From the NCBI RefSeq assembly GCF_050402865.1, contig NZ_BAABMF010000010.1, positions 118,345 to 182,344 on the forward strand: a stretch of DNA of 64,000 nucleotides, given 5' to 3'. The notes below the pieces were generated by a model, which saw nothing but the letters and a program-made list of their open reading frames with translations, searched no databases and was not told the origin of the DNA. The stretch's first letter is position 1. Every line of letters begins with the position of its first letter. Shown one piece after another: positions 51,395 through 59,177 of the stretch. Position numbers and translations under genes: made by a program. Source of the DNA: Clostridium_AF sediminicola. GTDB taxonomy: Bacteria > Bacillota > Clostridia > Clostridiales > Clostridiaceae.

Positions 51395-53131
51395 TTGAAA
51401 CGATTAATAAAATATATAACTAAGTATCCTATAAGGATAGTAATTCCAACAGTGACTATGGTTATAGCTATGATTGCAGATATGTTTAACCCGTATATAT
51501 CAAAAGTAATAGTAGATAAAGTAATAGAAAAAAAAGAATATGATTTGTTAGCGGTACTACTTCTTAGCATTCTTGGAATAACAATAATAAGAGCTGTTTT
51601 TGGATATGTAAAAGAATATGTAGCAGACGACCTTGCATCAAAAGTAAGTGAAGATTTAAAAAGAGATTTATACAATCATATTCAAAGTCTTCCATATAGT
51701 TATTTTGATGGTATGAATACTGGAGAGTTAATGTCAAGAATAGGAGAAGATATAGATAATATTTGGAGAACAGTTTCTTTTGGGTTTAGATTGTTGATAG
51801 AAAATGCTGCGTATTTTATAATAGCAACTAGCATATTATTCTATTTGAACTGGAAGTTGGCTATAGTGACTACTTTAGTTGTGTTACCAATTGCATACAT
51901 TGCTTTAAAATTAGAAAAAGAAATTGGGATAACTTATGGAAAAATCAGTGACCAAACAGCGGTTATTAATACAGCAGCTCAAGAAAACATATCAGGTGTA
52001 AGATTAGTAAAAGCATTTGCAAGAGAAAAATTTGAAATATTAAAGTTATTGAAACTAAATAAGGTTAATTATGATTTGAATTTAGAACAAGCAGGTATAA
52101 TGGCGAAGTACTTTCCACTTATAGAGTTTTTAACTAATTTATCAATAGTCGCTATCTTATGTTTGGGTGGGTATTTAGTTGTTAAAGAAGGAATGTCTAC
52201 TGGAACTTTGGTAGCATTTATTATGTATAGTGGCATGCTAGTTTGGCCTATGAGGATGCTTGGATGGTTAACAAATATGTTAGCTCAGAACAAAGCTTCT
52301 TCAAAAAAAATATTTAAGATAATGGATATTACTCCTGATATAAAAGATTCTGAAGATTCAATTGAACTTAAGAATATTAAAGGAGATATAAAATTCAAAA
52401 ATGTATCTTTTAACTATCATGGAGAGGAAGTACTAAAGAATATTAATTTGGAAGTAAATGTGGGAGAAACTGTTGCAATAATGGGAACTACAGGTAGTGG
52501 AAAAACATCTCTAATAAATTTAATAGGTAGGTATTATGATGTAGCTGAAGGTTCAGTTTCTATTGATGGACATGATGTTAGAGAACTTAAACTTAATAGT
52601 TTTAGAAAAAAGATGGCTGTAGTTTCTCAGGATATTTTTCTTTTCTCTGATACTGTTGAAGAGAATATAAAAATGGGGAATTATGATGCTACCAAAGAAG
52701 AAATGGATAAAGCTTGCAAATGTGCATGTGCGTATGAATTCATTAATGAGCTACCTCAAAGATATGAAACTATAATAGGGGAAAGAGGTATTGGACTTTC
52801 AGGAGGACAAAAACAAAGAATTTCTATAGCTAGAGCTTTGATTCGAGAGGCAAGTATACTAATACTAGATGATGCTACTTCTGCACTAGATATGGAAACT
52901 GAATATGATTTATTGAGTAACTTGAACAAGAGAGATAAAAAAGTAACCACATTCATTATTGCGCACAGGATTTCAGCAGTAAAAAATGCTGACCAAATTG
53001 TATTTTTAGAGGATGGTAAAATTGTTGAAAGAGGAAATCACAATGAACTTCTCGATTTAAAGGGTAAATATTATGAAGTTTATCTAGAGCAGTTCAAAGA
53101 TTTTCATGATGTAGAAAAGGAAGTGATTTAA
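51395..53131 (+). CDS. ABC exporter half-transporter with degenerate catalytic site (BmrC/LmrC-like)
   Basis: A 578-residue fused membrane-ATPase half-transporter: six membrane segments (1-310), then a nucleotide-binding domain with Walker A GTTGSGKTS, signature LSGGQKQR and Walker B LILDDATSALD. Aspartate replaces the catalytic glutamate after Walker B, while the signature is canonical. This is the pattern of the degenerate subunit of heterodimeric multidrug exporters. The start is TTG after AAGGAGG. Its stop overlaps the start of the partner by 1 nt (TAATG). Confidence 0.9.
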   Translation: MKRLIKYITKYPIRIVIPTVTMVIAMIADMFNPYISKVIVDKVIEKKEYDLLAVLLLSILGITIIRAVFGYVKEYVADDLASKVSEDLKRDLYNHIQSLPYSYFDGMNTGELMSRIGEDIDNIWRTVSFGFRLLIENAAYFIIATSILFYLNWKLAIVTTLVVLPIAYIALKLEKEIGITYGKISDQTAVINTAAQENISGVRLVKAFAREKFEILKLLKLNKVNYDLNLEQAGIMAKYFPLIEFLTNLSIVAILCLGGYLVVKEGMSTGTLVAFIMYSGMLVWPMRMLGWLTNMLAQNKASSKKIFKIMDITPDIKDSEDSIELKNIKGDIKFKNVSFNYHGEEVLKNINLEVNVGETVAIMGTTGSGKTSLINLIGRYYDVAEGSVSIDGHDVRELKLNSFRKKMAVVSQDIFLFSDTVEENIKMGNYDATKEEMDKACKCACAYEFINELPQRYETIIGERGIGLSGGQKQRISIARALIREASILILDDATSALDMETEYDLLSNLNKRDKKVTTFIIAHRISAVKNADQIVFLEDGKIVERGNHNELLDLKGKYYEVYLEQFKDFHDVEKEVI

Positions 53132-54921
53132 TGGCTAGAAATTCTGTTAATAATGATGAAATTTTAATAAAGCATAATCGAAGGGAGATTATTGTCCGGT
53201 TACTTAGCTATTTAAAGCCTTTTAGGTTAAAAGTTTTGGGAATAATTCTAATGATGATTTTTGTAATGGTTTGTGGAGTTATTAATCCATATTTGCTACA
53301 AATTTGTATGGATGATTTTATTAGTAATGGAAATCTAAAAGGGTTAATGATACTTGCTGTAATTATGGTCATATATAATTTTATAGCAATGGTTGTTTCA
53401 ATGATTAGAATGAGAATGATGGCTTCAGTAACAAATACAGTATTGATAAATATTAGGCAGGAACTTTATTCTCATATTCAAAAACTTACATTTTCTTTCT
53501 TTGATAATAGACCAGTTGGAAAAATTTTAGCCAGGGTAATGGGGGATGTTAATTCCCTTCAAGAATTATTTAATAATAGCATTACTAATTTTATACCAGA
53601 TTTACTAAATCTTTTGTGCGTAACTTTTATCATGTTTTATATGAACTTTAGATTAGCGCTAGCATCAATTATTGTATTACCAGTTTTACTTGTAATTATT
53701 TTTGTAGTAGAAACTTTTAGTAGGAGAAGGTGGCAAAAATTCAGACAAAAAAGATCTAATTTTAATGCATTTACTCATGAAAGTTTTTCGGGAGTTAAAA
53801 TAATTCAATCTTTCGCGGTAGAAAAGAATAAATCCAAGAATTTTAATGGACTTGTTACAGACTTAATGGATAAATTTATGTCTGCTATTAGGCTTAATGA
53901 TTTATTTTGGCCAGTTGTTGAACTATCTTGGGGTATTGGATCTATTGTAGTTTATTGGTATGGAACTAGGTTGATTTCTGGAGAAGGCACTTTAACAGTT
54001 GGTACTTTAGTTGCTTTTATTTGGTATGTTGGAATGTTTTGGAGACCAATCATAAATATTACTCAATTTTATAATACTTTAATTACTAACTTTTCTGCTG
54101 CAGAAAGAATATTCGAAATAATGGATATTGAACCGGATATTAAAGATATCAGAGATGCAATAAAAATGCCTAAAATCAAAGGGAAAGTAGAGTTTAAAAA
54201 TGTTACATTTGGATATGATGACGGAAATGAAGTTCTTAAAAATATTAACTTTAAAGTTAAACAAGGAGAAACGGTTGCGCTTGTAGGACCAACTGGTGCA
54301 GGAAAGACAACTATTGTTAATCTTTTAAGTAGATTCTATGATATTACAAAAGGTAAAGTATTAATAGATGGAAGGGATGTAAAATCAGTTGAACTGGAAT
54401 CTCTTAGAACTCAAATGGGTATAATGCTTCAAGATACTTTCTTGTTTTCAACAACAATAATGGAAAACATAAGATATGGGAAATTAGATGCTACTGATGA
54501 AGAAGTTATTGAAGCAGCTAAAGCTGTTAATGCTCATGGATTTATTAATAAATTGGAAAAAGGGTATGATACTGAAGTAAATGAAAGAGGCTCAAGGTTG
54601 TCAGTAGGGCAAAGACAACTAATTTCATTTGCAAGAGCGTTACTTGCTAATCCTAGAATTTTGATTTTGGATGAGGCTACTTCTAATATTGATACTACAA
54701 CAGAAAGGTTGGTTCAGAGAGGAATAGAAAAACTTTTATATGGAAGAACTTCTTTTGTTATTGCTCATAGATTGTCAACAATAAGAGATTGTGATAGGAT
54801 AATGGTAATTGCAGATGGAAAAATCAAAGAATCCGGAACTCATGATGAGCTTATGTTACTTAAGGGAATGTACTACGATTTATATGTTTCTCAGTATAGG
54901 TTTTTAAGTGAAGGAGCGTAA
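53131..54921 (+). CDS. ABC exporter half-transporter with canonical Walker B (BmrD/LmrD-like)
   Basis: A 596-residue half-transporter with six membrane segments and a C-terminal ATPase domain: Walker A GPTGAGKTT, Walker B LILDEATSNID with the catalytic glutamate, but signature LSVGQRQL instead of LSGGQ. Combined with the previous protein it gives one complete and one degenerate ATP site, as in BmrCD, LmrCD and TM287/288. The substrate is probably a drug or a hydrophobic peptide. Confidence 0.9.
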   Translation: MARNSVNNDEILIKHNRREIIVRLLSYLKPFRLKVLGIILMMIFVMVCGVINPYLLQICMDDFISNGNLKGLMILAVIMVIYNFIAMVVSMIRMRMMASVTNTVLINIRQELYSHIQKLTFSFFDNRPVGKILARVMGDVNSLQELFNNSITNFIPDLLNLLCVTFIMFYMNFRLALASIIVLPVLLVIIFVVETFSRRRWQKFRQKRSNFNAFTHESFSGVKIIQSFAVEKNKSKNFNGLVTDLMDKFMSAIRLNDLFWPVVELSWGIGSIVVYWYGTRLISGEGTLTVGTLVAFIWYVGMFWRPIINITQFYNTLITNFSAAERIFEIMDIEPDIKDIRDAIKMPKIKGKVEFKNVTFGYDDGNEVLKNINFKVKQGETVALVGPTGAGKTTIVNLLSRFYDITKGKVLIDGRDVKSVELESLRTQMGIMLQDTFLFSTTIMENIRYGKLDATDEEVIEAAKAVNAHGFINKLEKGYDTEVNERGSRLSVGQRQLISFARALLANPRILILDEATSNIDTTTERLVQRGIEKLLYGRTSFVIAHRLSTIRDCDRIMVIADGKIKESGTHDELMLLKGMYYDLYVSQYRFLSEGA

Positions 54922-55012
54922 GTTTAGATATCTATATCATTAACTAAGCATTATTAGCTTCGCTTTTAAAGAACGGGATTATAAATACATGAAAATGAGG
55001 GGAGGATTTTTT

Positions 55013-55354
55013 ATGGAATATGGTTATTCAACAGAAGATAAACTTTTAGCAATTGCCAGCCATGCTTGTATGTTCGTTGGTGGAGGGGTTATAGTTCCAC
55101 TGGTTATTTTCTTATTAGTATCAAAAGATAAGCATTATGTGAGAGAAAATGCTAAACAAGCACTTGTATCACAGATATTTTTCTATGCATCATATGTTAT
55201 TGCTGGTATTCTTTGTATTATATTAATCGGATTTATTATTTTACCTATACTACTAGTGATGCAGGTTGTATTCACGATTATTGCAATAATAAAAACTCTT
55301 GATGGTCAGATATATGGATATCCTATTACTAAGAATTGGGCAGAAAAATTGTAA
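55013..55354 (+). CDS. DUF4870 small membrane protein
   Basis: A 113-residue protein with three hydrophobic segments, matching DUF4870 (Tic20-like) by LAIASHACMFVGG, HYVRENAKQALVSQIFF and the terminal IYGYPITKNWAEK. Function unknown. The ATG at 55013 is chosen because GGAGGA lies 6 nt before it; an ATG 24 bases upstream overlaps that site. It may be cotranscribed with the exporter, 91 nt upstream. Confidence 0.8.
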   Translation: MEYGYSTEDKLLAIASHACMFVGGGVIVPLVIFLLVSKDKHYVRENAKQALVSQIFFYASYVIAGILCIILIGFIILPILLVMQVVFTIIAIIKTLDGQIYGYPITKNWAEKL

Positions 55355-55362
55355 TATAAAAA

Positions 55363-55412
55363 AATCATAAATTAATCTGCAGTTTTTACTGTTGATTAAT
55401 TTATGATTAATT
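55363..55412. terminator. Bidirectional terminator between DUF4870 and the ABC importer operon
   Basis: AATCATAAATTAATC and its exact complement (15 bp) around a 16-nt loop, between convergent genes. Confidence 0.65.
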
Positions 55413-55423
55413 CAAAGTTTATA

Positions 55424-56218
55424 TTATGAAAATAAGGCTCTATCACTTATTAAGTCTTCACCTTTTATAGTATCAAACTTTTCTAGTAATTTTTCTATAG
55501 TAAGTTTCTTTTTCTCTTCACCACTAATATCTAAAACACATTGTCCATGATGAAGCATTATCAATCTATTACCCATATTTATAGCGTGGTTTAAATTATG
55601 AGTTATCATTAATGTAGTTATTTTTTCTTTATTTACAATAGTTTCAGTAAGTTTATTTATTCTCTCCGAAGTTTTTGGATCTAGAGCAGCTGTATGTTCA
55701 TCTAATAGTAAAAGTTGGGGTTTTGACATAACGGTCATTAGTAATGCTAAAGATTGTCTTTGACCTCCAGACAGTAAACCTACTTTTGTATATAATTTAT
55801 CCTCTAAGCCTAATCCAATACTAGATAAGAGTTCTTTAAAATATGGAATTTTTGATTTATTGATACCGAAACTTAAACCAAATTTTTTGCCTTTATTAAA
55901 AGCCATTGACATATTCTCTAAAATAGTCATTGAAGGAGCAGTACCCATTGATGGGTCTTGGAATACTCTGCCCATTTTCTTTGTACATATATGTTCAGGT
56001 AATTTATCCATATCCTCACCGTTTAAAACTATAGAGCCATTATCAGGTTTAAGAGTTCCCGATATTAAGTTTAATAATGTTGATTTGCCTGCTCCATTGC
56101 TACCAATTATGGTAATGAAATCACCTTGGCTTACATCTAAATTGAATTGATTAAAAATAGTATTTTCATTTACAGTATTTTTATTGAATACTTTGTACAG
56201 ATTTTGTATTTGAAGCAA
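55424..56218 (-). CDS. ABC importer ATPase (TrpZ/COG1101 type)
   Basis: A 264-residue ATPase with Walker A GSNGAGKST, signature LSGGQRQSL and Walker B LLLLDEHTAALD. It is the third gene of a substrate-binding protein, permease, ATPase operon. The frame opens at GTG codons (56230, 56227), but AAAGGTGG lies 8 nt before the TTG at 56218, which is preferred; either way the start overlaps the permease gene. Confidence 0.88.
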   Translation of the reverse strand: MLQIQNLYKVFNKNTVNENTIFNQFNLDVSQGDFITIIGSNGAGKSTLLNLISGTLKPDNGSIVLNGEDMDKLPEHICTKKMGRVFQDPSMGTAPSMTILENMSMAFNKGKKFGLSFGINKSKIPYFKELLSSIGLGLEDKLYTKVGLLSGGQRQSLALLMTVMSKPQLLLLDEHTAALDPKTSERINKLTETIVNKEKITTLMITHNLNHAINMGNRLIMLHHGQCVLDISGEEKKKLTIEKLLEKFDTIKGEDLISDRALFS

Positions 56219-57101
56219 GTTTTTCACCACCTTTAGTTCTTATAGCTTCTTTTTGTTTTTTGCTTGTGAGCTTTCCTTCAAAATTGTTAGTTGACAATAT
56301 TACTATAACTATTAAAGCCGTAACTAGCTTCAAATCAGTTGGGCTTAACCCAAATCTTAATGCTAATCCTATTGCTAATTTATATAATACAGCTCCAAAT
56401 AACGCCATCGTAGTCCCTTTGATAAAACCAATATTTTTAAAGATTGATTCTCCTAAAATAACGGCAGCAAGACCAATGACAACTGTACCAGCACCCATAC
56501 CAACATCAGAAAATCCTTGGTATTGAGCCATTATAGATCCGGCTAAAGCTACTAAACCATTTGAAATCATAAGACCTACAACTTTTATAGTATTTTTATT
56601 TACACCTAAAGATGTAATTAATTGTTCATTATCTCCAACAGCTTTTAATAGAAAACCTAATTTTGTTTTTAAGAACAAATCTAAAAGTATCTTGACGAGC
56701 ACTGCAAAAATACCAACTATAACGACAGTTTCTATATTAAAAGAAAACATAGTCTTAGCATTAAATAGTGGAATATTTGATTTACCCATTATTCTAAGAT
56801 TTATAGAGTAAAAGCCTATCATTACTAAAATACCGGATAACAAGTTTGTTATCTTAAGTTTTACGTGTAAAAAGCCTGTTATTGATCCAGCAAGCATACC
56901 AGCTACAAAAGCTAAAACACAAGCCACAAAAGGATTTAGACCATTTGTTAAGCATAAAGCGGTAACTGATGCCCCTAAAGGGAATGTTGCATCAACGGAC
57001 AAATCAGGAAAATCTAGTATTTTATAAGTAATGTAAACACCTAATGCTACTATTGCAAAAATAAATCCTTGTTCAAATGTACTGATTAAAAAAGATGTCA
57101 T
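56181..57101 (-). CDS. ABC importer permease (TrpY/COG4120 type)
   Basis: A 306-residue permease with eight to nine membrane segments, of the BPD_transp_2 group (related to LivHM and sugar/nucleoside permeases). It has FPDLSVDATFPLGASVTA, a recognisable family stretch. Its start overlaps the stop of the substrate-binding gene by 1 nt, and its last codons contain the ATPase start. Confidence 0.88.
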   Translation of the reverse strand: MTSFLISTFEQGFIFAIVALGVYITYKILDFPDLSVDATFPLGASVTALCLTNGLNPFVACVLAFVAGMLAGSITGFLHVKLKITNLLSGILVMIGFYSINLRIMGKSNIPLFNAKTMFSFNIETVVIVGIFAVLVKILLDLFLKTKLGFLLKAVGDNEQLITSLGVNKNTIKVVGLMISNGLVALAGSIMAQYQGFSDVGMGAGTVVIGLAAVILGESIFKNIGFIKGTTMALFGAVLYKLAIGLALRFGLSPTDLKLVTALIVIVILSTNNFEGKLTSKKQKEAIRTKGGEKLASNTKSVQSIQ

Positions 57102-58111
57102 TACTGAACGCCTCCAGTTATTTTTGATGCTTTTTTCATAATATCTTCTGATAATGTGATATTTAATTTTTCTAGTGCATCTGTATTTATATCTATTGAA
57201 GTTTCTTCTTGGAATGCTACAGGAATATCTTTAGGTGAAGTACCTTCTATAACTTGTACTGCCTTCAATCCAGTTTCATATCCAAGTTGGTAATAATCTA
57301 TACCTACAGAAGCAATTGCACCAGCTTCTACATGTGCTTTCTCAGCACCGATTATTGGTTTTTCATTATCAAAACATGTTTTTGATATTATCGGCATAGA
57401 AGATGCTACCATATTATCGGTAGGAATATATAATGCGTCTATTTTATCAATCATTGAATTTAATGTTTGAGGTACGTCATTTACACTTGTTATTCCTTGA
57501 GCTATGATTTCTAGACCTAAATCTTTTGCTATTTGTGTAGCTTTTTCAACTTGAATTTCTGAATTGCTTTCACTTGTGTTGTACATGATTCCTATTGTTT
57601 TAACATTAGCAAGTTCATCTTTTATAAATTGAAATTGCTTGTCAATAGGAGTTGCATCTGAAGTTCCTGTTACATTGTTGCCAGGTTTTTCAAGTGAATC
57701 TACAAGTTCAGCTGCTACAGGGTCTGTTACTGCTGTTATTAATATTGGAATTTCTTTTGTTGCATTATAAGCTGCCTGAGCAGAAGGTGTTGAAATAGCG
57801 AAAATCATGTCTACTTTATCATTAACAAATTTTTTTGCTATAGTTTGAGTTGTAGGCATGTCTCCTTGAGCATTTTGAAAATCAATCTCAATATTTTTGT
57901 TTTCCTCATATCCTTTTTCTTTAAGTGCTGCTAAAAAACCTTCTCTTGAAGAATCTAGAGCTGGATGCTCAACTATTTGAGTTATACCTATTTTTGTGAT
58001 ATTTTTTTGTTCTGATTCCCCAGAAGGTTCATTAGTGGAACCTGCACATCCTATTAGACTTGTTGCTATTAAAGAACTACATAATAAAACTAAAATCTTC
58101 TTACCTACCAT
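57101..58111 (-). CDS. ABC importer substrate-binding lipoprotein (TrpX/COG2984 type)
   Basis: A 336-residue lipoprotein: signal peptide ending in LIGC, then a serine/glutamate-rich linker and a periplasmic-binding-protein-like fold with KIGITQIVEHPALD at the start of the first lobe. Relatives include streptococcal TrpX, so tryptophan or another aromatic amino acid is a possible substrate, but the family is broad. AGGAGG precedes the ATG. It is the first gene of the operon and has a 220-nt leader with a structured element and a terminator. Confidence 0.88.
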   Translation of the reverse strand: MVGKKILVLLCSSLIATSLIGCAGSTNEPSGESEQKNITKIGITQIVEHPALDSSREGFLAALKEKGYEENKNIEIDFQNAQGDMPTTQTIAKKFVNDKVDMIFAISTPSAQAAYNATKEIPILITAVTDPVAAELVDSLEKPGNNVTGTSDATPIDKQFQFIKDELANVKTIGIMYNTSESNSEIQVEKATQIAKDLGLEIIAQGITSVNDVPQTLNSMIDKIDALYIPTDNMVASSMPIISKTCFDNEKPIIGAEKAHVEAGAIASVGIDYYQLGYETGLKAVQVIEGTSPKDIPVAFQEETSIDINTDALEKLNITLSEDIMKKASKITGGVQ

Positions 58112-58155
58112 ACTACCATCCTCCTAAATTTTATATTAATAAATATTTTTTAAAT

Positions 58156-58184
58156 AAAAAAAACTCTCACTATGGAGAGTTTTT
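58156..58184 (-). terminator. Attenuator-like terminator in the ABC importer leader
   Basis: On the minus strand AAAAACTCTC and GAGAGTTTTT pair around a 6-nt loop and run into T residues, 45 nt before the substrate-binding gene and after the structured element. Confidence 0.85.
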
Positions 58185-58214
58185 ATATATCATCAATAGA
58201 CAGTACTAGTTTTT

Positions 58215-58313
58215 TAGAGATTCTAGTTCAACTACTTATTTACATATGTCCATAACTCATTGGTACCTGAGATTTTGGATATATGTAAATAGAGTTTCAC
58301 ATTGGATTCTCTA
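58215..58313 (-). promoter_or_regulatory. Three-copy structured element, copy 3, in an ABC importer leader
   Basis: Stem TATTTACATAT/ATATGTAAATA differs in sequence from copies 1 and 2 but keeps the pairing. The outer stem is TAGAGA/TCTCTA plus flanks. The tip CTCA-TTGGTACC-TGAG and the TTCAACT loop are conserved; the opposite flank reads ACATTGG. Order on the minus strand is promoter, element, terminator, gene, as for a transcription-controlling riboswitch. Confidence 0.65.
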
Positions 58314-58338
58314 TAACTAAATACTGTTAAAATCGACT

Positions 58339-58366
58339 ATTATACTACCAACCTACCATTCTACAA
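58339..58366 (-). promoter_or_regulatory. Promoter of the ABC importer operon
   Basis: TTGTAG and TATAAT on the minus strand are separated by 16 nt; transcription would start near 58332, just before the structured element. The -35 overlaps a shortened copy of the upstream direct repeat. Confidence 0.65.
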
Positions 58367-58409
58367 TGTCAATAAAAAATTCATTTATTTTTCTTAAATG
58401 TCTTAACTT

Positions 58410-58451
58410 CTATCTACCCATTCTACATACTGCTATCTACCCATTCTACAT
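58410..58451. repeat. Two exact 19-bp direct repeats upstream of the ABC importer promoter
   Basis: CTATCTACCCATTCTACAT occurs at 58410-58428 and 58433-58451 with a 4-nt spacer. A third, shorter version (CTACCATTCTACAA) is at 58353-58366 over the -35 box. The period of 23 bp and the position suggest activator or repressor sites. Confidence 0.75.
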
Positions 58452-58543
58452 TTTTGCTACGGTATTTCTAAATTCATTATAATATTAACTTATTTTTATA
58501 AGCATGTCAACAATAGAGATTTATACTTATATTATTAGAATAT

Positions 58544-58966
58544 TTACTTTGGAAGAGATCTATGACCTAAGCCAATAACTACTTCATTTAGGTGCAGCAA
58601 ACCAATACTCATAAAAATGCATATGCTTATATGTTCTCCGGCTCTGGCAATACCAATTTTTCCGCCGACATTTAATCCGTTTGCTTTCATTGAAACTTGC
58701 ATTATTGCTTCTCTTGTAGCACCTACGATTGCGCCTTCTTGTATATGTGAATCATTTATAATGCCAGTTCGTTTTGATGCAACTAAAGCTCTTTCTAAGA
58801 TCTTTGGAATAGATTGATTTATATTTCCACCAACGTCTACTGCGGCAGTCAAAATTCCTTTTTCTTTAAACTTTTCATCTAAAAGTTTCTCTTCATTTCT
58901 TGTGGAAGTTGCCATTCTTATTGCCACTTTTGCCACTTGAATACTTGTTAATTTAGTTGTATCCAT
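58544..58966 (-). CDS. hutP: HutP family RNA-binding antiterminator
   Basis: A 140-residue HutP protein: NVGGKIGIARAGEHISICIF and HLNEVVIGLGHRSLP match the C-terminal half that binds L-histidine, Mg and RNA. In B. subtilis HutP lets RNA polymerase pass a terminator in the hut leader by binding NAG triplets. No histidine-use gene is in the window. It lies just upstream of the ABC importer, on the same strand. GAGGA precedes the ATG. Confidence 0.9.
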   Translation of the reverse strand: MDTTKLTSIQVAKVAIRMATSTRNEEKLLDEKFKEKGILTAAVDVGGNINQSIPKILERALVASKRTGIINDSHIQEGAIVGATREAIMQVSMKANGLNVGGKIGIARAGEHISICIFMSIGLLHLNEVVIGLGHRSLPK

Positions 58967-59177
58967 AATAATCCTCAGCTTTCTATTAATTATATATATT
59001 TTTTATTATAACATAAATAATTAGGATGTGAGGAATAGTCTTATTGCAATATATGTTACTAGAAAAATATTAAAAGAAAAGTATTAATTGTGTCATTAGA
59101 AGACAAAATAGTATAAAGGACATTCATATGAAATTTTGAATTAATACATTGAAAAATTTAACGAAGGAGGTAAGTTT

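Noticed and set aside
58215..58313. Glycine riboswitch, suggested by CTCAGGTACCAATGA on the minus strand
   Set aside because: The rest of the glycine aptamer (CACCGAAGG and the GACxGAG closing strand) is absent, and the CTCAGG is explained by the conserved hairpin tip.
58410..58451. CRISPR-like repeats
   Set aside because: Only two exact 19-bp units with a 4-nt spacer next to a promoter; no array or cas genes.
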